From positions 62,001 through 126,000 of the forward strand of contig NZ_JAMQBK010000043.1 of the NCBI RefSeq assembly GCF_023701485.1: 64,000 nt of DNA, read 5' to 3'. Numbering within the stretch: position 1 is the first letter of the stretch; each line of letters begins with the position of its first letter. Under the pieces are notes generated by a model that was given only the letters and a program-made list of their open reading frames with translations, had not been told where the DNA came from and did not search any database. Shown one piece after another: positions 36,600-45,141 of the stretch. The translations under genes were made by a program, and so were the position numbers. The stretch is from Aporhodopirellula aestuarii. Lineage in GTDB: Bacteria > Planctomycetota > Planctomycetia > Pirellulales > Pirellulaceae.

Positions 36600-37364
36600 T
36601 CAGTTGGCGGCGATCGCTTCGGCGCCTTCGCTGAGGAAGCTGTAACCCTTGTCTTCGAGTTCGAGAGCCAATGATTTGTCGCCGGAGCGGACGATCTTGC
36701 CGCCGGCCAACACGTGGACTTTGTCTGGCACGATGTATTCGAGCAATCGTTGATAGTGCGTCACGACGATGATGCCACGCTCTGGGCTGCGGAGTGCATT
36801 GACGCCTTGGGAAACGATCTTGAGTGCGTCGATGTCGAGGCCCGAGTCGGTTTCGTCGAGAATCGCGAGCTTGGGCTCAAGCATCGCCATTTGCAGGATC
36901 TCGTTGCGTTTCTTTTCACCGCCCGAGAAGCCCTCGTTGACGCTGCGGTCCATCATGGATTTGTCCATGCCGAGCAACGCGAGTTTTTCCTTCAACATCG
37001 CAACGAAGTCGCCACGGCTGATCAGCGGTTGATCGTTGTGTTTGCGGATCGAGTTGATCGCGGCTTTGAGAAAGTACTTGTTGCTAACGCCGGAGATTTC
37101 GACGGGGTACTGGTAGGCGAGGAAGACGCCTTCGGCCGCCCGCTCTTCGATTTCCATGTCGAGCAGGTCTTTGCCTTCGTAGGTGACCTCACCTTCGGTG
37201 ATCTCGTAATCTTCGCGACCGGCGAGGACGTGAGCCAGCGTGCTCTTGCCCGAACCGTTAGGGCCCATGATCGCGTGGACTTCGCCCGCGTTGACCGTAA
37301 GGTTGATGCCCTTGAGGATTTCGGTGTCTTCGCTACGGGCGTGGAGGTTTTTGATTTCTAACAT
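36600..37364 (-). CDS. sufC: Fe-S cluster assembly ATPase SufC
   Basis: The 254-aa soluble ABC-type ATPase powers the SufBC2D scaffold. Walker A is GPNGSGKST, the signature loop is FSGGEKKRNE (typical of SufC) and Walker B is LAILDETDSGLD, followed by the switch His in 'VVTHYQRLL'. The length matches the family. It lies between sufB and sufD on the same strand, with gaps of 149 and 73 bases. Housekeeping or stress-induced Fe-S assembly is expected; no SufE/SufU or Rrf2-type SufR gene is next to it. Confidence 0.97.
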   Translation of the reverse strand: MLEIKNLHARSEDTEILKGINLTVNAGEVHAIMGPNGSGKSTLAHVLAGREDYEITEGEVTYEGKDLLDMEIEERAAEGVFLAYQYPVEISGVSNKYFLKAAINSIRKHNDQPLISRGDFVAMLKEKLALLGMDKSMMDRSVNEGFSGGEKKRNEILQMAMLEPKLAILDETDSGLDIDALKIVSQGVNALRSPERGIIVVTHYQRLLEYIVPDKVHVLAGGKIVRSGDKSLALELEDKGYSFLSEGAEAIAAN

Positions 37365-37513
37365 GGATGGTGGTTGAGTGAATCGGGTGATTGGAAATGG
37401 GAGGAGCGGAGAACACGTGTTGCCGATAGCGAGCGAATCTGAAGATGGCTCGCGTCCGGCGTAACCGGACCGGAACGCTCACGCTCCACCGCGATGGGGT
37501 TGTGTTGGTGCGT

Positions 37514-38959
37514 TTAACCGACGCTGCCTTCGAGGCTGACGTTGAGAAGTTTGCGGGCTTCGACGGCAAATTCCATCGGCAGCACGTCGTAAACCTCTTT
37601 GCAGAACCCGTTGACGATCATGTTGACCGCGTCCTCGGTAGGCAACCCGCGTTGACGCAGGTAATAGATCTGATCTTCACCGACCTTCGACGTCGACGCT
37701 TCGTGTTCCACCTTGCCGGTCGTGTTGCGGACTTCAATGTAGGGGAACGTGTGAGCGCCACATTTGTCGCCGATCAGCAACGAATCGCACTGCGAGAAGT
37801 TACGAGCGTTCGTCGCGCCTTTCATGATCTTGACTTCACCGCGGTAGCTGTTTTGGCCAACGCCCGCCGAGATGCCTTTAGAGATGATCGTGCTCTTGGT
37901 GTTCTTGCCAATGTGAATCATCTTCGTGCCGGTGTCGGCTTGCTGATGATTTGCCGTCACCGCAACGCTGTAGAATTCACCGACCGAATTATCGCCTTGC
38001 AGGATCACGCTGGGGTATTTCCAGGTGATCGCCGAGCCGGTTTCGACTTGAGTCCACGAGATCTGCGAATTGTCGCCACGGCACGCGCCACGTTTGGTGA
38101 CGAAGTTATAGATGCCGCCTTTGCCTTCGCTGTCGCCGGGATACCAGTTTTGGACCGTCGAGTATTTGATCTGGGCGTCTTCCATCGCGACCAGTTCCAC
38201 AACCGCGGCGTGGAGTTGGTTCTCGTCGCGTTTGGGAGCCGTGCAGCCTTCGAGGTAACTGACGTAGCTGCCTTCTTCGGCAACGATCAGCGTACGTTCG
38301 AATTGGCCAGTGTTCTGGGCGTTGATGCGGAAATACGTCGACAACTCCATCGGGCATCGCACACCCTTGGGGATGTAGCAGAACGAACCGTCGCTAAAGA
38401 CGGCCGAGTTAAGCGATGCGAAGAAGTTGTCCGAGTAAGGAACGACCGAGCCGAGGTACTTCTGAACCAATTCTGGGAAGCGGTGAACGGCTTCGGAGAA
38501 TGGGCAGAAAATCACGCCGTGCTTTTCCAGCGTTTCGCGGAACGTCGTGACGATCGACACGCTATCAAAGACAGCGTCGACGGCAACGTTGGCGAGCATC
38601 TTTTGCTCTTCCAACGGAATGCCGAGCTTCTCGTACGTTTCGAGCAATACCGGGTCGACTTCGTCGAGACTGTTCAGTTTTGGTTTTTGAACGGGTGCCG
38701 AGTAGTACACCGACGCCTGGTAATCGATCGGTGGATACTTAACGTTGTGCCACTTGGGTTCCTCGAGGGTCAGCCAGTGGCGATATGCCTTCAGTCGCCA
38801 TTCGAGCAACCATTCGGGCTCGTTCTTCTTCTGTGAAATCAGTCGCACGACCTCTTCACTCAAACCCGCGGGGATCGAATCGGCCTCGATGTCAGTGATG
38901 AAACCGTGCTCGTATTCACGCTGGGCGTATTCTTCCAGCAGCGCGTTTTCAGATGACAT
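37514..38959 (-). CDS. sufB: Fe-S cluster assembly protein SufB
   Basis: SufB is the scaffold subunit on which the Fe-S cluster forms with sulfur delivered from a desulfurase. I start at the ATG giving [20 protein letters not shown] (481 aa) because a GGAG lies 9 bases upstream; a second ATG 8 codons earlier has no such site. Family features are '[43 protein letters not shown]', 'EGCTAP' and the C-terminal '[20 protein letters not shown]'. The Cys in '[20 protein letters not shown]' of some orthologues is not visible here. It is the first suf gene; a ferredoxin gene lies upstream on the same strand, about 170 bases away. Confidence 0.97.
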   Translation of the reverse strand: MSSENALLEEYAQREYEHGFITDIEADSIPAGLSEEVVRLISQKKNEPEWLLEWRLKAYRHWLTLEEPKWHNVKYPPIDYQASVYYSAPVQKPKLNSLDEVDPVLLETYEKLGIPLEEQKMLANVAVDAVFDSVSIVTTFRETLEKHGVIFCPFSEAVHRFPELVQKYLGSVVPYSDNFFASLNSAVFSDGSFCYIPKGVRCPMELSTYFRINAQNTGQFERTLIVAEEGSYVSYLEGCTAPKRDENQLHAAVVELVAMEDAQIKYSTVQNWYPGDSEGKGGIYNFVTKRGACRGDNSQISWTQVETGSAITWKYPSVILQGDNSVGEFYSVAVTANHQQADTGTKMIHIGKNTKSTIISKGISAGVGQNSYRGEVKIMKGATNARNFSQCDSLLIGDKCGAHTFPYIEVRNTTGKVEHEASTSKVGEDQIYYLRQRGLPTEDAVNMIVNGFCKEVYDVLPMEFAVEARKLLNVSLEGSVG

Positions 38960-38968
38960 TTGTTGTTT

Positions 38969-38972
38969 CTCC
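38969..38972 (-). promoter_or_regulatory. Ribosome binding site deciding the sufB start
   Basis: GGAG on the minus strand, 9 bases before the ATG at 38959. The alternative ATG at 38983 has no purine-rich site, so this motif decides the start. Confidence 0.6.
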
Positions 38973-39127
38973 GGTATGGTCATTGGACGCCAGTTCGGGG
39001 GAGAGCCGGATCAGGGAAACCGGCGAATCGCTCGCGACTGAAAATCGTTTGAGTATTCTTAAAACTATGAGTGGTCGTAAAGTAGCCCGCTTCTCGCCGA
39101 TGGTGAACCACCACGACGAGGATCGTG

Positions 39128-39379
39128 TTAGCTCACTAGAGGTGTTTGTCGGGCCATGGTGGCGTTGAGGTCTCGGAACGGTGCCCAATCTTCCGGTAAC
39201 CGGTCCTCATGGTAAATCGCTTCCTCAGGACATTCGGGAACGCATGCTTCGCAATCGATGCACTCATCCGGATGGATGTACAGCATGCGTTGGCCCTGAT
39301 GAAAACACTCCACCGGACAAACCACCACGCAATCGGTGTGTTTGCAGTCGCAGCACGGTTCGGCAACAACGTGGGCCAT
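39128..39379 (-). CDS. fdxA: Ferredoxin of the FdxA (7Fe/8Fe) type
   Basis: The start is the ATG giving MAHVVAEPCCDCKHTDC, the normal N-terminus of this family; the open frame extends 16 codons upstream without support. The 83-aa product has two cluster motifs: CxxC-x4-CxxxCPVECF at the start (CCDCKHTDCVVVCPVECF) and CIDCEACVPECPEEAI later. That is the FdxA pattern that binds a 3Fe-4S and a 4Fe-4S cluster. It would carry electrons in the cytoplasm. It is transcribed towards sufB with a gap of about 170 bases, so it may share regulation with Fe-S assembly; whether it is the same transcript is unclear. Confidence 0.93.
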   Translation of the reverse strand: MAHVVAEPCCDCKHTDCVVVCPVECFHQGQRMLYIHPDECIDCEACVPECPEEAIYHEDRLPEDWAPFRDLNATMARQTPLVS

Positions 39380-39697
39380 GGTCGAAGGCTGGCGAAAAAG
39401 GGAAGAGACGTAACGAGGAAGATCCATTCAACGTTTGCCGCAAGGTGGCGATGCACCACGGCATGGAACCATCTATGCATCCCCTGTGCCACATCTTCCG
39501 GCGGGTGCGTTCCAGCGGGTCGTAAGTGACGCACTACAAACGATTTAAAATGTTTTTTCGGAATGTTTGCCACAAACCGGAGTGACCATATTTGGTCATT
39601 GTTGCAGGTGGATGTCTTGCCGCTGCGTTAGTTTTCCAGTGAAACTAGCATTTGGTAAAATGGGCGTGTTGTCGATATTTGGTCATCCGATCATATT
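39380..39697. other. Divergent intergenic region between ferredoxin and sigma-54 activator genes
   Basis: About 320 bases without a gene, holding promoters for both directions. It contains a palindrome and a 12-base direct repeat described separately. I see no sigma-54 promoter with the right spacing. Confidence 0.5.
39583..39686. promoter_or_regulatory. Candidate operator: palindrome plus direct repeat before the sigma-54 activator
   Basis: TGACCA-TATT-TGGTCA is a perfect inverted repeat at 39583-39598. The 12-mer ATATTTGGTCAT that covers its right half occurs again at 39675-39686, just 11 bases before the activator's ATG. Two spaced sites of this kind fit a dimeric regulator, perhaps the activator acting on its own gene; the downstream copy would block transcription or translation initiation. 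Confidence 0.45.
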
Positions 39698-41965
39698 ATG
39701 ATGGCTGGGTTCCCTCTTCGTTCGTCCGCAAAGTACCACACATTGGCCGCAGTCTCCCCCACTTACGAACGGCTCGTCGAGCGGATGCTCAAGCAGCTCA
39801 ACATGGGCCACGGGCTCGATGAGCTGCTCGCTTCCGTGTTCGATCATTTATCCGGAGTCGTGCCGTCGAACCGGATCGCCGTGGCACTACTTGAGGAGCC
39901 CGCTCATGTGCTCCGCCTCGTCGCTTGTCGGTCCGATGGGGAAGTGAAGTTGAAGATCGGGTACGCCGCCCGCGTGGAAGGTTCGACACTTGCCCCGCTG
40001 CTCGAAACCGGCGCGCCCCGGATCATCTCAGATCTCGACGAGTATCTGCGACAAAAACCGACTTCGAGTTCGACGGAGCTGATCGTTCGCGAGGGAATGA
40101 AATCGAGTTTGACGCTGCCGCTGCTCGCCGATGGCAAACCGATCGGGGTGATCTTTTTTTCCAGCCGTCAGAAAGATCGATACACCGACCAGCACGCCGA
40201 ATTGCTCGGCCGCCTCGCGAGCCCGATCGCGATCGGTGTGGAAAAAACCCGCTTGATTGGCCAGTTGCAACAGACCAACGAGGAGCTCGCCCGGGCAAAC
40301 TCAGCCAAGGACGATTTCCTCGACACGCTTCGAAAAGAAGTCGACAAACAAACCGAACAGCTTCGGCGGTCCGAGAGCCGCTATCGTTTGCTCGTCGAGA
40401 TGGGCCAAGTCGTGAACTCGAGCCTCGATGTGCGTCAGGTCTTTCGCCACGCCGCGACCCAGATCCACAAACAACTCGGATGCGACCGAGTTAGTTTGTT
40501 GTTGGTGGCCGGACGTGCGACCTCGCGGCATGGATTCGCAATCGAGTTCAACGGCGACCGTTCGCATTGGGCTGAGATCCCGACCCAGCCGCTGCCTGGT
40601 TCCGCGTTTGATTGGGTGATGCAGCACCGGGTTCCCCAGGTCGTGCGGTCGCTCAAGCAGGCGCAATCGTTTCCCGAAGATCGCAGGCTGTTCGAAGTGG
40701 GATACGGTTCGAAGGTTTACTTGCCGCTGCTTTCGCGTGAACAGAGTGTCGGTGTGCTGGGGATCGTGTCGCGCCGTGAGAACCAACCCGATCACTGGGA
40801 TCTCGAATTATTGCGGGAGATCTGTGCCCAATTGTCGATCGCACTCGACAACGCTTCGGCGTATAGCGAGATCGATCGATTAAAGAGTGAGCTCGAACAA
40901 CAGAACGTTTACCTGCGGGATGAAATTCGAACCGACAACGATTTCGGAAGCATCATCGGTGACTCTCCCGCGATGCGGCAGGTTCGGGTCGCGGTCGAGC
41001 AAGTCGCACTGACAGATTCGACGGTGTTGATCCTCGGCGAGACAGGGACGGGCAAGGAGTTGATTGCACGGGCGATCCATGACGCCAGTTCCCGCCGTGA
41101 CAATCTGATGGTGAAAGTCAACTGCGCGTCGCTCGCTCCGTCTTTGATCGCCAGTGAACTGTTTGGTCACGAAGCGGGCGCCTTCACGGGGGCAACGGAG
41201 CTGCGTCGTGGCCGTTTCGAGCTCTCGCACCACGGCAGTATCTTTCTCGACGAGATCTCTGAGGTGCCCGCGGAGACCCAAGTCATGCTGCTGCGGGTTT
41301 TGCAAGAACGGGTGATCGAAAGAGTCGGCGGCAGCGAACCGATCGATATCGATACCCGTGTGATCGCGGCGAGTAACCGAAACCTCAAGACCGCGGCCGA
41401 AGAAGGTCGCTTTCGCGAAGACCTTTACTATCGATTGAATGTTTTTCCCATCGTTGTGCCTCCGCTGCGAGAGCGGCGTGAGGACATTCCGGCGCTTTTG
41501 AATCACTTCATCGGCCGCTTTTCGGCGCGAATGAACAAGAGCATTACCCGCGTCGATCGCCGCGGGATGGAAGTGTTGATGCAGTACGATTGGCCGGGCA
41601 ACGTTCGTGAACTCGAAAACATCATCGAACGGTCAATGATCATTAGCCGCGGCGATACGCTGTCTCTCGATTCGTCGTGGTTGTCCGGCAACGGTGCGTT
41701 GTCGGGCAACGAACCGCAAGACACTCATTCGTTCGGCGGCATGTCGTTGGTGGGTGATGCCGATGTGGTTGGCTTCGGTGCAGCGCCACGTTCGGACGCC
41801 ACGCTCGCGGAGATCGAACGGGGCGCGATCCTCGATACGCTGGATCGGTGTGGCGGTAAGGTCTACGGCCACGACGGTGCCGCGGTCGCGTTAGGGCTCA
41901 AGCCCACAACGCTATACGGAAAGATGCGGAAGCACCGAATCAAATCCAGCCGCCAGCACGAGTGA
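39698..41965 (+). CDS. Sigma-54-dependent transcriptional activator with two GAF domains
   Basis: The 755-aa NifA/FhlA-like activator has GAF domain 1 (about 20-170), a short coiled coil (about 175-215), GAF domain 2 (about 230-390), an AAA+ core (about 410-640) and a Fis-type helix-turn-helix at the C-terminus ('AAVALGLKPTTLYGKMRKHRI'). Key motifs are Walker A GETGTGKE, the GAFTGA loop that contacts sigma-54, Walker B 'GSIFLDEISEV' and the arginine-finger region. GAF domains usually sense small molecules or redox state, and no receiver domain is present, so it is not a classic response regulator. It is divergent from the ferredoxin and suf genes, so control of iron-sulfur genes is worth testing but is not shown. 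A REP-like repeat follows the stop. Confidence 0.94.
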   Translation: MMAGFPLRSSAKYHTLAAVSPTYERLVERMLKQLNMGHGLDELLASVFDHLSGVVPSNRIAVALLEEPAHVLRLVACRSDGEVKLKIGYAARVEGSTLAPLLETGAPRIISDLDEYLRQKPTSSSTELIVREGMKSSLTLPLLADGKPIGVIFFSSRQKDRYTDQHAELLGRLASPIAIGVEKTRLIGQLQQTNEELARANSAKDDFLDTLRKEVDKQTEQLRRSESRYRLLVEMGQVVNSSLDVRQVFRHAATQIHKQLGCDRVSLLLVAGRATSRHGFAIEFNGDRSHWAEIPTQPLPGSAFDWVMQHRVPQVVRSLKQAQSFPEDRRLFEVGYGSKVYLPLLSREQSVGVLGIVSRRENQPDHWDLELLREICAQLSIALDNASAYSEIDRLKSELEQQNVYLRDEIRTDNDFGSIIGDSPAMRQVRVAVEQVALTDSTVLILGETGTGKELIARAIHDASSRRDNLMVKVNCASLAPSLIASELFGHEAGAFTGATELRRGRFELSHHGSIFLDEISEVPAETQVMLLRVLQERVIERVGGSEPIDIDTRVIAASNRNLKTAAEEGRFREDLYYRLNVFPIVVPPLRERREDIPALLNHFIGRFSARMNKSITRVDRRGMEVLMQYDWPGNVRELENIIERSMIISRGDTLSLDSSWLSGNGALSGNEPQDTHSFGGMSLVGDADVVGFGAAPRSDATLAEIERGAILDTLDRCGGKVYGHDGAAVALGLKPTTLYGKMRKHRIKSSRQHE

Positions 41966-41975
41966 GTCAGCACAT

Positions 41976-42082
41976 TAGCATTTGGATTTTTGCTGTAGCT
42001 ACCGTCGCCAGACGGTGGACCAAGTTGCAACGAAGGTGGCTACCTAGCCATGTCCAACGTCTCGTTTTAGAAACGTTCTAAC
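41976..42082. repeat. REP-like hairpin repeat, copy 3
   Basis: Starts about 10 bases after the activator's stop. It holds GCTACCGTC-GCCA-GACGGTGG at about 41998-42017 (one pair mismatched from the perfect form), followed by 'GGTGGCTAC', which pairs with the leading 'GTAGCTACC' to make a larger stem. The second hairpin of copies 1 and 2 is altered. The unit ends in 'GTTCTAAC'. Confidence 0.7.
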
Positions 42083-42401
42083 AAGATAACGCCACTATTC
42101 ACGTGGCGTGGTCTCTGCGAGGCCGAGAACTGCGGGCGTTACCCGCCTTAGGAGCGTTGGAGTGGCTGAGCTCGGGGCTAGGCGAAGACTCCGATGCGTC
42201 TCTGCCAGAAAGTGACGCTGTTCAACTAACTGCGGGGGGATCGAACGGGGCTCCACATCAGGACAAAATCGCAGTTTTCTGGCCGCAAATTTTTTCTGCG
42301 AACTCTGTTTCGTGAATTAAATGGTATGTTTTGTAGGTTGCGAGCGGCCACGAAGGACTTAGGGCCGACACCTACCTGATGACGAGCGGTATTTTTTGAT
42401 C
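42083..42401. other. Intergenic region before the winged-helix regulator
   Basis: About 320 bases with no gene. A perfect hairpin lies at 42089-42109 (ACGCCAC, loop TATTCAC, GTGGCGT) directly after the repeat; it lacks a T-run. The stretch around 42300-42340 is AT-rich for this genome and is the likely promoter of the regulator. Confidence 0.45.
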
Positions 42402-42755
42402 ATGAAGCAACCAGCCACGCGATCTTCCAAAGTATCCACCGCGAAAGCGTCGGTGGCGTCGGTGGACAAGACGTCCGCGCCAGCAGCACGATGGACGTTT
42501 CTCACCAATCACGCGCACGTGTTGATCGCGCTCGACGCCAACCCCGATTTGGTGTTACGCGAAGTCGCGGTCCAGGTCGGGATCACCGAGCGGGCGGTCC
42601 AGCGGATTGTGCAGGACCTGGAAGAAGAAGGGTTCATCCGCCGCGAGAAAGTCGGCCGAAAGAACCATTATGAAGTGTTGTCAGACCAAACCCTACGGCA
42701 CCCGATCGAAGCACACCGCACGATCGGGGATCTATTGCAATTGATTCACGGTTAA
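42402..42755 (+). CDS. Winged helix-turn-helix transcriptional regulator
   Basis: The ATG at 42402 gives a 117-aa protein (a TTG two codons earlier is possible). After a Ser/Lys/Ala-rich N-terminal tail of about 28 residues comes a MarR/HTH_24-like winged helix: '[54 protein letters not shown]'. The recognition helix is around '[13 protein letters not shown]' and the wing follows at '[11 protein letters not shown]'. The C-terminal 30 residues, with '[11 protein letters not shown]', could form a dimer helix. No ligand domain is present. It lies alone between the sigma-54 activator and purB; target genes are unknown. Confidence 0.85.
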   Translation: MKQPATRSSKVSTAKASVASVDKTSAPAARWTFLTNHAHVLIALDANPDLVLREVAVQVGITERAVQRIVQDLEEEGFIRREKVGRKNHYEVLSDQTLRHPIEAHRTIGDLLQLIHG

Positions 42756-42876
42756 TGCGGCAACTAGCCACCGCGAGTGCCCGCGCCGAGCGGTGCCAAA
42801 TTTTCGGCGACTCGCTCGAACCTTCTCGGCAGCGATCTGACGTTGCGGTTGTCAGACCAATGCAATCGATCGCGGG

Positions 42877-44304
42877 CTACAAAATGTTGCCCGGGCGATA
42901 GGCGGCGGCGTCGGGATTTGCTGTGACAATCTTTGCGATCTTGGCATTGACCTTCTCGATCTGTTGGGCAGCGTTTCCGATGAATTCGATCGGTGCGCCG
43001 ATCGCAGCTTGCAATTCTTCGCCGGTCATCGGGATCCGCTCATCAGCGGCGAGACGTTCGAGTAGATCGTTATCATCACGGCCGGTGTCACGCATCGCCA
43101 GGGCGGCTGCAACGGCGTGTTCTTTGATCGCTTCGTGTGCCGTTTCGCGTCCGACGCCTGCCTTCACGGCCGCGACGAGGATTTTGGTGGTCGCGAGGAA
43201 CGGTAAGTAGCGACGCAGTTCCCGTTCGATCACCGCTGGGTAAACGCCATAATCGGCGAGCACGGTGAGGAAGGTTTCGAGTTGCCCGTCGATTGCCAGA
43301 AATGCATCGGGGATCGCTACCCGGCGAACGACGCTGCAACTGACGTCGCCCTCGTTCCACTGGTCACCGATCAACCCGCCGACCATCGCGAGATAACCTC
43401 GCAACAGCACACAAAAGCCATCGATGCGTTCCGCCGAACGAGCGTTCATCTTGTGTGGCATCGCCGACGATCCGACTTGGCCGGGACGGAAGCCTTCCGT
43501 TGCCAATTCGGCTCCCGCCATCAAACGCAGTGTCCGGGCAAAGTTCGCGGGCGCCGACGACAACTGCGTCAGTGCGGACACGACATCAAAGTCGAGCGAG
43601 CGAGCGTAGACTTGCCCGACGCTATCAAACACCGACTGAAACCCGAGTCGCTGAGCGATCCGCGTGTCGAGCTGATCCAGTTTGCTGGCGTCGTTCTGGA
43701 ACAGATCGAGCATGTCTTGCTGCGTCCCGACCGGTCCTTTGATTCCACGCAGCGGGTAGCGAGCAATCAGTTCGTCGATGCGTTGATGGGCGACGAGCAG
43801 TTCTTCGGCGATACTGGCAAAACGTTTGCCCACGGTGGTGACCTGAGCGGGCACGTTGTGGCTGCGGCCTGCGATCGCGAGACTCGCGAATTCGGTCGCC
43901 CGTTCACCCACCAGCGACAACGCGGTGACGATGCGGTCGCGGACGAGCGTCAAGGCCGATCGGATTTGCAGCTGTTCGACGTTCTCGGTCAAGTCGCGGC
44001 TGGTCATGCCTTTGTGAACGTGCTCGTGACCGGCGAGTGCGTTGAACTCTTCGATCCGAGCTTTCACGTCGTGTTTGGTCACTCGCTCGCGATCGTCGAT
44101 CGATTGCAGATTCACTTCATCGACGACCTTGCGATACGCATCGATCACGTCTGCGGGGATTGTCACGCCGAGGTCGTTTTGTGCTTCCATGACGGCGATC
44201 CACAAATGTCGTTCCTGGATCACCTTGGCTTCGGGCGACCAGATCGCGACCATCGCATCGCTGGCGTAACGGGAGGCGAGGACGTTAGGCAAAACGGTGG
44301 GCAT
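42877..44304 (-). CDS. purB: Adenylosuccinate lyase
   Basis: PurB cleaves SAICAR to AICAR and adenylosuccinate to AMP, two steps of purine synthesis in the cytoplasm. I start at the ATG giving MPTVLPNVLASRYAS (475 aa); the longer frame upstream lacks family resemblance. The fumarase/lyase superfamily signature GSSAMPHKMN is present with its catalytic Ser-containing loop, as are 'TSRDLTEN' and 'AGRSHNVPAQ' (His) near the N-terminus. Length fits the family. It is monocistronic, divergent from the acyltransferase gene across about 200 bases. Confidence 0.96.
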   Translation of the reverse strand: MPTVLPNVLASRYASDAMVAIWSPEAKVIQERHLWIAVMEAQNDLGVTIPADVIDAYRKVVDEVNLQSIDDRERVTKHDVKARIEEFNALAGHEHVHKGMTSRDLTENVEQLQIRSALTLVRDRIVTALSLVGERATEFASLAIAGRSHNVPAQVTTVGKRFASIAEELLVAHQRIDELIARYPLRGIKGPVGTQQDMLDLFQNDASKLDQLDTRIAQRLGFQSVFDSVGQVYARSLDFDVVSALTQLSSAPANFARTLRLMAGAELATEGFRPGQVGSSAMPHKMNARSAERIDGFCVLLRGYLAMVGGLIGDQWNEGDVSCSVVRRVAIPDAFLAIDGQLETFLTVLADYGVYPAVIERELRRYLPFLATTKILVAAVKAGVGRETAHEAIKEHAVAAALAMRDTGRDDNDLLERLAADERIPMTGEELQAAIGAPIEFIGNAAQQIEKVNAKIAKIVTANPDAAAYRPGNIL

Positions 44305-44511
44305 TGGGGCCGGCACGAAAATCTCCGAAAAAGAGCGGGCAAATAAGCTTGCGAAGGTTGAAAAAATCGCCGTCGGTGCAAAGTCGGGCGACGTCGGCGT
44401 GTCCCGGGACATGCGATTGGTGGTGAATATAGTCTCTCGACCGCCGGGCACGAATGACGGGCCCGGTGGGGGATCTACTGGCGATCACGGCCTCAGGGTA
44501 AACTCGCAGTT

Positions 44512-45117
44512 ATGACATTGACCAGCCACGCGATCGTCCTTCTGGCGAAATTGTTCAGCGGTTTCACCGTCCGCTGGATCGACTGCCAGCCAGACACCTG
44601 CCAACGCATTTACTTCGCCAACCACACCAGCCACCTCGACGCGGTGGTCTTGTGGTCGGCGTTACCGAGGGAGATCCGCGCGTTGACGAGGCCTGTCGCT
44701 GCGAAAGACTACTGGAGCGGCGGTTGGTTCAAACCCCACATCGCGGCGAGTTTCAATGCCCTTTTGATCGATCGCAAAGAGATCCGCGTTCACAAGAGCC
44801 CGATCGACAGCATGATCCGGCAGATGGGTGACATCTACTCGTTGATCGTGTTCCCCGAGGGCGGCCGGAGCGCGGGCGATGAAATGAGCGATTTCAAAAG
44901 CGGCCTGTACTATCTGGGCAAAAAACGCCCAGACTTGGAGCTGGTCCCCGTGTACATGGAAAACCTCAATCGGATCCTGCCGCGTGGCGAGGTGCTGCCG
45001 GTGCCGCTGCTCTCGTGTATCACAATCGGGGCCCCGATTTTCTTAGAAGCGGGTGAACCCAAAGCTGACTTTTTAAGACGCGCCCGTCAGTCGGTTTTGC
45101 AACTCAAAGATCTTTAG
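44512..45117 (+). CDS. Acyltransferase of the PlsC/LPLAT family
   Basis: The 201-aa membrane-associated enzyme has the acyltransferase motif NHTSHLD (HX4D) near residue 37 and FPEGGRS near residue 117, the two blocks that define 1-acylglycerol-3-phosphate acyltransferases. The N-terminus is hydrophobic and could anchor the protein. It would transfer acyl chains from acyl-CoA or acyl-ACP to a phospholipid or a related acceptor; short planctomycete members may act on other lipids. It begins an apparent two-gene operon with the membrane protein 24 bases downstream. Confidence 0.85.
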   Translation: MTLTSHAIVLLAKLFSGFTVRWIDCQPDTCQRIYFANHTSHLDAVVLWSALPREIRALTRPVAAKDYWSGGWFKPHIAASFNALLIDRKEIRVHKSPIDSMIRQMGDIYSLIVFPEGGRSAGDEMSDFKSGLYYLGKKRPDLELVPVYMENLNRILPRGEVLPVPLLSCITIGAPIFLEAGEPKADFLRRARQSVLQLKDL

Positions 45118-45141
45118 CCTCTCAAATAATGGATTCATCGA

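Noticed and set aside
37445-38836. Long open frame (463 codons) on the plus strand opposite sufB
   Set aside because: sufB is unmistakable on the minus strand; the antisense frame is the usual result of high-GC third positions and has no family or start signal.
39593-39606. Possible sigma-54 promoter (TGG...TTGCA) upstream of the activator gene
   Set aside because: The GG and GC elements are 10 bases apart, two short of the required -24/-12 spacing.
43282-44346. Open frame on the plus strand across purB
   Set aside because: purB motifs lie on the other strand and the plus-strand product is unlike any protein.
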